From: Betaproteobacteria bacterium
Lineage (GTDB): Bacteria > Pseudomonadota > Gammaproteobacteria > Burkholderiales > SG8-39
Length of the DNA stretch: 6,131 bases
Assembly (NCBI GenBank): GCA_029865405.1
Contig: JAOUGZ010000182.1
Span: 1-6,131 of the forward strand
Direction: 5' to 3'
Shown: piece by piece, positions 1-5,543 of the stretch
How the letters are laid out: each line of letters begins with the position of its first letter
Position numbering within the stretch: position 1 is the stretch's first letter
The notes under the pieces: model-generated
Seen by the model: the letters and a program-made list of their open reading frames with translations, nothing else
What the model was told of the DNA's origin: nothing
Database searches by the model: none
Made by a program: the position numbers and the translations under genes

Positions 1-443
1 CGCGCCTCGCGCGGCTGGACGCGGCCGCGGACGGCGAGCGCGTGGCGGACGTGGCGGGCGAGCTGCGCCGCGTCATGCAGGCGCACTGCGGCGTGTTCCG
101 CTTTCCCGAGGACCTGGCCGCGGGCGTCGCCAAGGTCCGGCAGGTCGCCGCGCGCGCCCAGCGCATCGCCATCCAGGACAAGTCCAAGGTGTTCAACACG
201 GCGCGCATCGAGGCGCTGGAGCTCGACAACCTGGTCGAGACGGCGATGGCGACGGTGGTGTCGGCCGAGGCGCGCAAGGAAAGCCGCGGCGCGCAATCGC
301 GGGCCGATTTTCCCGGGCGCGACGACGCCAACTGGATGAAGCACACGCTCTGGTACAAGGAAGGCGATCGGCTGGCGTACAAGCCGGTGCACCTGAAGCC
401 CATGACGGTCGAATCCTTCGAGCCGAAGGTGCGGAATTACTAG
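1..443 (+). CDS. sdhA: Succinate dehydrogenase flavoprotein subunit, C-terminal part (5' truncated by window)
   Basis: This is the last 146 codons of the FAD-bearing subunit of succinate dehydrogenase (complex II), which oxidises succinate to fumarate on the cytoplasmic face of the membrane. The frame is open from base 3 with no start in view. A GTG at 42 is an internal valine codon, because homology continues upstream of it (RLARLDAAADGERVADVAGE). The visible part is the helical C-terminal domain of the fumarate reductase/succinate dehydrogenase flavoprotein family. It carries DKSKVFNTARIEALELDNL, then ESRGAQSRADFPGRDDANW, and ends in the family-typical TVESFEPKVRNY. Compared with the roughly 590-residue E. 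coli protein, about three quarters is missing, including the FAD-linking histidine and the substrate-binding residues, so these cannot be checked. The RGAQ stretch has Gln where E. coli SdhA has His (RGAH); I believe this also occurs in other betaproteobacteria. sdhB follows after 9 nt. Confidence 0.97.
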   Translation, partial: RLARLDAAADGERVADVAGELRRVMQAHCGVFRFPEDLAAGVAKVRQVAARAQRIAIQDKSKVFNTARIEALELDNLVETAMATVVSAEARKESRGAQSRADFPGRDDANWMKHTLWYKEGDRLAYKPVHLKPMTVESFEPKVRNY

Positions 444-445
444 GA
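441..445 (+). promoter_or_regulatory. Probable sdhB ribosome binding site overlapping the sdhA stop
   Basis: TAGGA spans the sdhA stop codon (TAG, 441-443). Its AGGA core (442-445) ends 7 nt before the sdhB ATG at 453. It is a modest match to the Shine-Dalgarno consensus, but its position fits and supports translation coupled to the end of sdhA. Confidence 0.6.
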
Positions 446-452
446 CCCGCCG

Positions 453-1148
453 ATGAAGCTGTCGATCTACCGCTACGACCCGGACAAGGACGCGCAGCCC
501 TATCTGCAGGACTACGACGTCCAGCTCGAGCATTCGGACCGCATGCTGCTCGATGCGCTCGCCAAGGCGAAGGCGCAGGACGACAGCATCGCCTACCGCC
601 GCTCCTGCCGCGAAGGCGTGTGCGGCTCCGACGCGATGAACATCAACGGCAAGAACGGACTCGCCTGCATCACCAAGGTGGCCGATCTGCCGGCGCACGT
701 GACGCTGCGGCCCTTGCCGGGCCTGCCGGTGATCCGCGACCTGATCGTCGACATGACGCAGTTCTTCAAGCAGTACCACTCGATCCAGCCCTACCTCGTG
801 AACCACGAGGCGCCGCCGGAGCGCGAGCGGCTGCAGTCGCCCCGGGAGCGCGAGGCGCTGGACGGGCTGTACGAGTGCATCCTGTGCGCCTGCTGCTCGA
901 CCTCCTGCCCTTCGTTCTGGTGGAACCCGGACAAGTTCGTCGGTCCGGCGGGGCTGCTGCAGGCCTACCGCTTCATCGCCGACACGCGCGACCAGGCGAC
1001 CAGCGAGCGGCTCGACAATCTCGAGGATCCCTACCGCCTGTTCCGCTGCCACAGCATCATGAACTGCGTCGACGCCTGTCCCAAGGGCCTCAACCCGACG
1101 CGGGCCATCGGCAAGATCAAGGAGATGATGGTGAAGAGGACGGTCTGA
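453..1148 (+). CDS. sdhB: Succinate dehydrogenase iron-sulfur subunit
   Basis: This 231-residue subunit passes electrons from the SdhA flavin through three iron-sulfur clusters to quinone. The N-terminal 2Fe-2S ferredoxin domain has SCREGVCGSDAMN, with ligands Cys52, Cys57, Asp60 and Cys72; Asp60 matches the Asp ligand of E. coli SdhB. The C-terminal domain has CILCACCSTSCPSFWW and a later CHSIMNCVDACPKG. By alignment with E. coli (constant offset of 7), Cys142, Cys145, Cys148 and Cys209 bind the 4Fe-4S cluster, and Cys152, Cys199 and Cys205 bind the 3Fe-4S cluster. Pro153, Trp157, His200 and Ile202 correspond to the quinone-site residues. Length is close to the E. coli protein (238). The ATG at 453 gives the expected start (KLSIYRYDPD) and has an AGGA upstream. 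The stop TGA overlaps the sdhE start by one base. The enzyme sits at the inner membrane through SdhC and SdhD, which are not in view. Confidence 0.98.
   Translation: MKLSIYRYDPDKDAQPYLQDYDVQLEHSDRMLLDALAKAKAQDDSIAYRRSCREGVCGSDAMNINGKNGLACITKVADLPAHVTLRPLPGLPVIRDLIVDMTQFFKQYHSIQPYLVNHEAPPERERLQSPREREALDGLYECILCACCSTSCPSFWWNPDKFVGPAGLLQAYRFIADTRDQATSERLDNLEDPYRLFRCHSIMNCVDACPKGLNPTRAIGKIKEMMVKRTV
1135..1140 (+). promoter_or_regulatory. Probable sdhE ribosome binding site inside the sdhB 3' end
   Basis: AGAGGA lies in the last codons of sdhB and ends 7 nt before the ATG at 1148. It decides the sdhE start: it matches this ATG, and the start also overlaps the sdhB stop as TGATG, an arrangement typical of termination-reinitiation coupling. 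Confidence 0.65.
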
Positions 1149-1369
1149 TGAACCGGGTGGCGTGCGACAGGCTGAAATGGAAGTGCCGGCGCGGGCTGCT
1201 GGAGCTCGACCTGGTGCTGGAGCGCTATCTGCGGCAGTACCCGGAGGACGCAACGCTCGACACGCTGCTCGACCTGCCGGACAACGATCTTTGGGACATC
1301 GTGAGCGGCCGCAGCGAGCGCTACGATGCTAGCCTGAGCGGCACCGTGGCGCGCCTGCGCGCCAGCTAA
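1148..1369 (+). CDS. sdhE: FAD assembly factor SdhE (succinate dehydrogenase flavinylation factor)
   Basis: This 73-residue cytoplasmic protein belongs to the SdhE/YgfY family (older Pfam name Sdh5 or DUF339). The family binds SdhA and promotes covalent attachment of FAD to it. The diagnostic RGxxE motif is present as Arg15-Gly16-Leu17-Leu18-Glu19 within WKCRRGLLELDLVLERYL, and the second conserved region is visible as DLPDNDLWDIVSGR near residues 40-53. The length is somewhat shorter than E. coli SdhE (88) but covers the small helical-bundle core. The same frame is open upstream inside sdhB to base 620. That part is only an overlapping shadow of sdhB, and the real start is the ATG in TGATG, supported by an upstream AGAGGA. 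Its place directly after sdhB fits its role in maturing the SdhA encoded two genes upstream. The last codons contain a GC-rich inverted repeat. No key residue is missing. Confidence 0.95.
   Translation: MNRVACDRLKWKCRRGLLELDLVLERYLRQYPEDATLDTLLDLPDNDLWDIVSGRSERYDASLSGTVARLRAS
1347..1364 (+). repeat. GC-rich perfect inverted repeat at the sdhE-gltA junction
   Basis: TGGCGCGC and its exact reverse complement GCGCGCCA flank a CT spacer at the very end of sdhE. In RNA this would fold as a 7-bp stem with a 4-nt loop. It ends 2 nt before the sdhE stop (1367-1369) and 5 nt before the gltA Shine-Dalgarno at 1370. No T-run follows, so it is not a factor-independent terminator. It may act on mRNA stability or processing, or it may be chance in codons for Val-Ala-Arg-Leu-Arg-Ala. 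Confidence 0.5.
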
Positions 1370-1374
1370 GGGAG
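1368..1374 (+). promoter_or_regulatory. gltA ribosome binding site
   Basis: AAGGGAG begins within the sdhE stop codon and ends 7 nt before the gltA ATG at 1382. It is a good Shine-Dalgarno match, and it fixes the gltA start in agreement with the usual citrate synthase N-terminus. Confidence 0.75.
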
Positions 1375-1381
1375 AAACCAC

Positions 1382-2671
1382 ATGGACAAGAAGGCGACGC
1401 TTACCCTGCACGACGGCCAGACGATCGAGTTCCCGGTGCACTCGGGCAGCATCGGGCCCGACGTGGTCGACATCCGCGCGCTGTACGGCAAGACGGGCGT
1501 GTTCACCTACGACCCCGGCTTCCTGTCGACCGCCAGCTGCAGCTCGACCATCACGTACATCGACGGCGACGCCGGCATATTGCTGTACCGGGGCTACCCG
1601 ATCGAGCAGCTGGCGAAGCATTGCGACTTCCTCGAGGTCTGCTACCTGCTGCTCAACGGCGAGCTGCCCAATGCCCGGCAAAAAGGCGAGTTCGACGGCA
1701 TCGTCTCGCGCCACACCATGGTGCACGATCAGCTCAACCGGTTCTTCACGGGCTTCCGGCGCGGCACGCACCCGATGGCGGTGATGGTGGGTGTGGTCGG
1801 CGCGCTGTCGGCGTTCTATCACGACTCCCTGGACATCTCGGATCCGGAGCACCGCAGGATCTCGGCGTTCCGCCTGATCGCCAAGCTGCCGACCATCACG
1901 GCGATGGCCTACAAGTACACGGTCGGGCAGCCGTTCATGTATCCGAAGAACGAGCTGTCGTACACCGCCAACTTCCTGCGCATGATGTTCGGCACGCCAT
2001 GCGAGGAGTACAAGCCCAACGAAGTGCTGGTGCGCGCGCTCGATCGCATCTTCATCCTGCACGCCGACCACGAGCAGAACGCCTCCACCTCGACCGTGCG
2101 CCTGGCGGGCTCCTCGGGGGCCAATCCGTTCGCCTGCATCGCCGCGGGCATCGCCTGCCTGTGGGGCCCCGCGCACGGCGGCGCCAACGAGGCCTGCCTG
2201 CAGATGCTGGAGGAGATCGGCGATGTGTCCAAGATCGGCGAGTTCATCAAGAAGGTCAAGGACAAGAACTCGCACGTGCGCCTGATGGGCTTCGGCCACC
2301 GCGTCTACAAGAATCACGACCCGCGCGCCAGGCTGATGCGCGAGACCTGTCACGAGGTGCTGAACGAGCTCGGCCTGCACAACGACCGCCTGTTCAAGCT
2401 CGCCATCGCCCTGGAGAAGATCGCGATCGAGGATGACTATTTCCTCGAGCGCAAGCTCTACCCGAACGTCGACTTCTACTCGGGCATCGTGCAGCGCGCG
2501 CTCGGCATCCCGGTATCCATGTTCACCTGCATCTTCGCCCTGGCGCGTACCGTCGGCTGGATCGCGCAGTGGCAGGAGATGATCGCCGATCCCGAGTACA
2601 AGATCGGCCGCCCGCGCCAGCTGTACAAGGGCGCGCAGCGCCGGGAAGTGGTGCCGCTCGCGAGGCGGTGA
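1382..2671 (+). CDS. gltA: Citrate synthase, type II (hexameric, Gram-negative type)
   Basis: This 429-residue cytoplasmic enzyme condenses oxaloacetate and acetyl-CoA to citrate, the entry step of the TCA cycle. The length matches E. coli GltA (427). The catalytic triad is present: His265 in [11 protein letters not shown], His306 in [15 protein letters not shown] and Asp364 in [25 protein letters not shown] (225-240) and the C-terminal RPRQLYKG are family hallmarks. Residues that bind the inhibitor NADH in the E. coli enzyme align with an offset of one: Arg110, His111, Thr112, Tyr146, Arg164, Lys168 and Cys207 (in [10 protein letters not shown]). The enzyme is therefore probably NADH-sensitive, which is inference. 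The N-terminal beta domain (about 1-45) of the type II form is also present, which argues against the shorter type I, 2-methylcitrate-type enzymes. The start has a clear AAGGGAG. gltA sits 12 nt after sdhE and 4 nt before odhA, so it is likely part of the same transcript. Confidence 0.98.
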   Translation: MDKKATLTLHDGQTIEFPVHSGSIGPDVVDIRALYGKTGVFTYDPGFLSTASCSSTITYIDGDAGILLYRGYPIEQLAKHCDFLEVCYLLLNGELPNARQKGEFDGIVSRHTMVHDQLNRFFTGFRRGTHPMAVMVGVVGALSAFYHDSLDISDPEHRRISAFRLIAKLPTITAMAYKYTVGQPFMYPKNELSYTANFLRMMFGTPCEEYKPNEVLVRALDRIFILHADHEQNASTSTVRLAGSSGANPFACIAAGIACLWGPAHGGANEACLQMLEEIGDVSKIGEFIKKVKDKNSHVRLMGFGHRVYKNHDPRARLMRETCHEVLNELGLHNDRLFKLAIALEKIAIEDDYFLERKLYPNVDFYSGIVQRALGIPVSMFTCIFALARTVGWIAQWQEMIADPEYKIGRPRQLYKGAQRREVVPLARR

Positions 2672-2675
2672 CGCC
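2662..2675 (+). promoter_or_regulatory. odhA translation-start region with small stem-loop over the gltA stop
   Basis: GAGG (2662-2665) is the best Shine-Dalgarno candidate for odhA, 10 nt before the ATG at 2676. It overlaps a short inverted repeat: GGCG (2664-2667) and CGCC (2672-2675) around a GTGA loop that contains the gltA TGA stop (2669-2671). GUGA fits the stable GNRA tetraloop pattern. The stem abuts the odhA ATG. A ribosome finishing gltA would melt it, which would couple odhA to gltA translation; that role is inference. Confidence 0.45.
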
Positions 2676-5543
2676 ATGATGAAGGATTTCCTCGCCAACT
2701 CGTACCTGTTCGGCGGCAACGCGCCGTTCGTCGAGCAGCTCTACGAGCAGTGGCTCGACGACCCGCAGGCCGTGCCCGCGCAGTGGCGCGAGTACTTCGA
2801 GCGCCTGCAGCGCGTGCCGGCGGCGGGCGGCGCGGTGCGCGACGTGGCGCACGCGCCGATCGTCGAGGCCTTCGCGCAGCGCGCCAGGGCCGGCGCGGCG
2901 CGGCCTTCGGCCGGACCCGCGCCCGATCGCAAGCAGGTGTCGGTAATCCAGCTGGTGGCGGAATACCGCTTCCGCGGCTGCCTGGTCGCGGATCTCGACC
3001 CGCTCAAGCGCCTGCCCAAGCCGCACATCGTCGAGCTCGAGCCGGGCTATTACGATCTCGGCGACGCCGACCTCGATACGCCGTTCAACACTGGCACCTA
3101 CATGGGCGCGGAGCAGGCGACGCTGCGCGAGATCATCCAGCACCTGAAGGACACCTACTGCGGCACGCTCGGCGTGGAGTACATGTATTTGTCCAGCCGC
3201 GCCGAGAAGCGCTGGATCCAGGAGCGCCTCGAGCCGATCCGTTCGCGCCCGAATTTCTCCGCCGACGAGAAGAAGCACATCCTCGAGCGCCTGACCGCCG
3301 CCGAAGGCCTGGAACGCTTCCTGCACACGCGCTACGTCGGCCAGAAGCGCTTCTCGCTCGAGGGCGGCGACACGCTGATTCCGGTGCTCGACCACTTGTT
3401 GCAGCGCGCAGGCGCGGCGGGCGTGCAGGAGCTGGTGCTCGGCATGGCGCACCGTGGACGGCTCAACGTGCTGGTCAACATCCTCGGCAAGATGCCGAAG
3501 ACCCTGTTCCGCGAATTCGAGGGCGAGCACGATCACTCCGCGCTCGCCGGCGACGTCAAGTACCACCAGGGCTTCTCGTCCGACATCAACACGCCGGGCG
3601 GGCCGATGCACCTGACGCTCGCCTTCAACCCCTCGCACCTCGAGATCGTCAATCCGGTGGTCGAGGGCTCGGTGCGCGCGCGCCAGCACCGCCGCAAGGA
3701 CCGCGACGGCTCGCAGGTGTTGCCGGTGCTGATCCACGGTGACGCGGCGGTGGCGGGGCAGGGCGTGGTGCAGGAGACGCTGAACCTGTCGCAGACGCGC
3801 GGCTACGGCACGGGCGGCACGGTGCACATCGTCGTCAACAACCAGATCGGCTTCACCACCTCGGACGCGCGCGACGTGCGCTCGACGCTGTACTGCACCG
3901 ACGTCATGAAGATGATCGAGGCGCCGATCTTCCACGTCAACGGCGACGATCCCGAGGCCGCGGTGATGGCGATCGAGATGGCGCTCGACTTCCGCACCCA
4001 GTTCAGGAAGGACGTGGCGGTGGACCTGGTCTGTTTCCGCAAGCTCGGCCACAACGAGCAGGACGAGCCCATGGTGACGCAGCCGCTGATGTACAAGATC
4101 ATCAACAAGCACCCGGGCACCCGGAAGCTCTACGCCGAGCGGTTGCTCGCGCAGGGGGTGATCGAGCCCGACGAGGCCGACAAGGTGTCGGCCAATTACC
4201 GCCAGGCGCTGGAGGGGGGCTTCCACACCAACAAGACGATCCTGTCGAACTACAAGCCGCCGTTTGCGGTCGACTGGTCGAAATTCAGGGGCACGAAGTG
4301 GAACGAGCACGACGACACGCGCATCCCGCTCGCGGAGCTGCAGGCGCTCGCCGAGCGCCTGACCGCGGTGCCGCCCAACTTCAAGCTGCACCCCCGCGTC
4401 GAGAAGATCATCGCCGACCGGCGCCTGATGGGACAGGGCAAGATCCCGGTGGACTGGGGCATGGCGGAGAACCTCGCCTACGCCTCGCTGCTGAAGGACG
4501 GCTATGCCGTGCGCATCTCGGGGCAGGACAGCGGACGCGGCACGTTCTTCCACCGCCACGCCGTGCTGCACGACCAGAATCGCGAGAAGTTCGACGCGGG
4601 CACCTACGTTCCGCTGCAGCATATCGCGCCGAACCAGGGCGATTTCGTGGTCATCGACTCGGTGCTGTCGGAGGAGGCGGTGCTCGGCTTCGAGTACGGC
4701 TACTCCACCTCGGAGCCCAATGAGCTCGTGGTGTGGGAAGCGCAGTTCGGCGACTTCATGAACGGCGCCCAGGTGGTCATCGACCAGTTCATTGCCTCGG
4801 GCGAGGTCAAGTGGGGCCGCATCTGCGGCATGGTGATGATGCTGCCGCACGGGTACGAGGGCCAGGGCCCGGAGCATTCCTCGGGCCGCATCGAACGGTT
4901 CCTCCAGCTGTGCGCCGATTACAACATCCAGGTGTGCATGCCGGCGACGCCGGTGCAACTTTTCTTCCTCCTGCGCCGGCAGATGATCCGGCCGTACCGC
5001 AAGCCGCTCGTCATCTTCACGCCGAAGAGCCTGCTGCGGCACAAGGAATCCGTCTCGCCGATCAGCGAGTTCGCGGTAAGCAAGTTCAAGCCGGTGAACG
5101 CGGAATGGAACGAAAACCTCAAGCCCGACAAGGTGACCCGCGTCATCTTCTGCAGCGGCAAGGTGTTCTTCGACCTGATCGCGAAGCGCAACGAACTCGC
5201 GCGCGAGGACGTGGCGATCATCCGCATCGCGCAGCTCTATCCGTTCCCGCACGACGACTTCCAGGCCACCATCGATCTCTACGCCAACGCCCGCGAGGTG
5301 CTGTGGTGCCAGGAGGAGCCCGGCAACCAGGGCGCGTGGCACCGCATCCAGCACTACCTGCTACGGCACATGCGCGCCGACCAGCAGCTGGCTTACGCCA
5401 TGCGCGCCTCTTCGGCCTCTCCGGCGGTCGGCTACCTGTCTCTGCACCTGGAGCAGCAGAAGGCGCTGGTCGCGGCGGCCTTCGCTCCCGTCACCGACAA
5501 CCTGGTGATGCCGGTGCAGAGCTCGGCGCGAAAGGACGGCTAG
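2676..5543 (+). CDS. odhA: 2-oxoglutarate dehydrogenase E1 component (thiamine diphosphate dependent)
   Basis: This 955-residue E1 subunit (also called sucA) decarboxylates 2-oxoglutarate and transfers the succinyl group to lipoate on OdhB. The N-terminus (FLANSYLFGGNAPFVEQLYEQWL, within 5-27) is the helical E2-docking region, followed by an Ala-rich linker at about 48-85. Substrate-site histidines are His259 in GMAHRGRLNVLVN and His297 in DVKYHQGFSSD. The thiamine diphosphate/Mg motif runs from GDAA (Asp356) to NNQIGFTTS (Asn389). The transketolase-like pyrimidine domain carries LPHGYEGQGPEHSS, with His725 matching the catalytic His729 of E. coli. The C-terminal domain has CQEEPGNQGAW and ends ASSASPAVGYLSLH plus a tail of about 30 residues, which looks longer than in E. 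coli SucA (933). There is no N-terminal acyltransferase domain of the actinobacterial kind. Two ATGs stand in tandem (2676, 2679); the first is better spaced from GAGG. The stop abuts the odhB start. Confidence 0.98.
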   Translation: MMKDFLANSYLFGGNAPFVEQLYEQWLDDPQAVPAQWREYFERLQRVPAAGGAVRDVAHAPIVEAFAQRARAGAARPSAGPAPDRKQVSVIQLVAEYRFRGCLVADLDPLKRLPKPHIVELEPGYYDLGDADLDTPFNTGTYMGAEQATLREIIQHLKDTYCGTLGVEYMYLSSRAEKRWIQERLEPIRSRPNFSADEKKHILERLTAAEGLERFLHTRYVGQKRFSLEGGDTLIPVLDHLLQRAGAAGVQELVLGMAHRGRLNVLVNILGKMPKTLFREFEGEHDHSALAGDVKYHQGFSSDINTPGGPMHLTLAFNPSHLEIVNPVVEGSVRARQHRRKDRDGSQVLPVLIHGDAAVAGQGVVQETLNLSQTRGYGTGGTVHIVVNNQIGFTTSDARDVRSTLYCTDVMKMIEAPIFHVNGDDPEAAVMAIEMALDFRTQFRKDVAVDLVCFRKLGHNEQDEPMVTQPLMYKIINKHPGTRKLYAERLLAQGVIEPDEADKVSANYRQALEGGFHTNKTILSNYKPPFAVDWSKFRGTKWNEHDDTRIPLAELQALAERLTAVPPNFKLHPRVEKIIADRRLMGQGKIPVDWGMAENLAYASLLKDGYAVRISGQDSGRGTFFHRHAVLHDQNREKFDAGTYVPLQHIAPNQGDFVVIDSVLSEEAVLGFEYGYSTSEPNELVVWEAQFGDFMNGAQVVIDQFIASGEVKWGRICGMVMMLPHGYEGQGPEHSSGRIERFLQLCADYNIQVCMPATPVQLFFLLRRQMIRPYRKPLVIFTPKSLLRHKESVSPISEFAVSKFKPVNAEWNENLKPDKVTRVIFCSGKVFFDLIAKRNELAREDVAIIRIAQLYPFPHDDFQATIDLYANAREVLWCQEEPGNQGAWHRIQHYLLRHMRADQQLAYAMRASSASPAVGYLSLHLEQQKALVAAAFAPVTDNLVMPVQSSARKDG
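5531..5536 (+). promoter_or_regulatory. odhB ribosome binding site inside the odhA 3' end
   Basis: AAAGGA lies in the final codons of odhA (Ala-Arg-Lys-Asp-Gly) and ends 7 nt before the odhB ATG at 5544. It is a good Shine-Dalgarno match and decides this start, which directly follows the odhA stop as TAGATG. Confidence 0.75.

Noticed and set aside
42..44. GTG as a start codon for a 133-residue protein
   Set aside because: SdhA-like sequence continues in the same frame upstream to the window edge, so this is an internal valine.
620..1147. Upstream extension of the sdhE frame inside sdhB
   Set aside because: The extra residues are an Arg/Ala-rich shadow of sdhB. Family length, the RGxxE position and the ribosome binding site all support the start at 1148.
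1347..1381. Rho-independent terminator between sdhE and gltA
   Set aside because: The hairpin is followed by a purine-rich ribosome binding site, not a T-run, so intrinsic termination is not supported.
2419..2428. Palindrome GATCGCGATC inside gltA
   Set aside because: A short palindrome in conserved coding sequence with nothing nearby to suggest an operator; expected by chance in GC-rich DNA.
1031..2719. Antisense open frame of 562 codons over sdhE and gltA
   Set aside because: Same composition effect: it crosses two well-supported + strand genes and shows no domain, only Arg/His/Val/Ala-rich sequence.
2951..2958. GCTGGTGG, identical to the E. coli Chi sequence
   Set aside because: A single copy inside a GC-rich coding region (Gln-Leu-Val-Ala) is expected by chance, and Chi sequences differ between bacterial groups.
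2523..5354. Antisense open frame of 943 codons covering almost all of odhA
   Set aside because: It mirrors a GC-rich gene with strong third-position bias, which keeps an opposite-strand frame free of stops. Its product is a low-complexity mix of His, Arg, Leu, Val, Asp and Glu with no recognisable domain, and odhA on the + strand has full family motifs.
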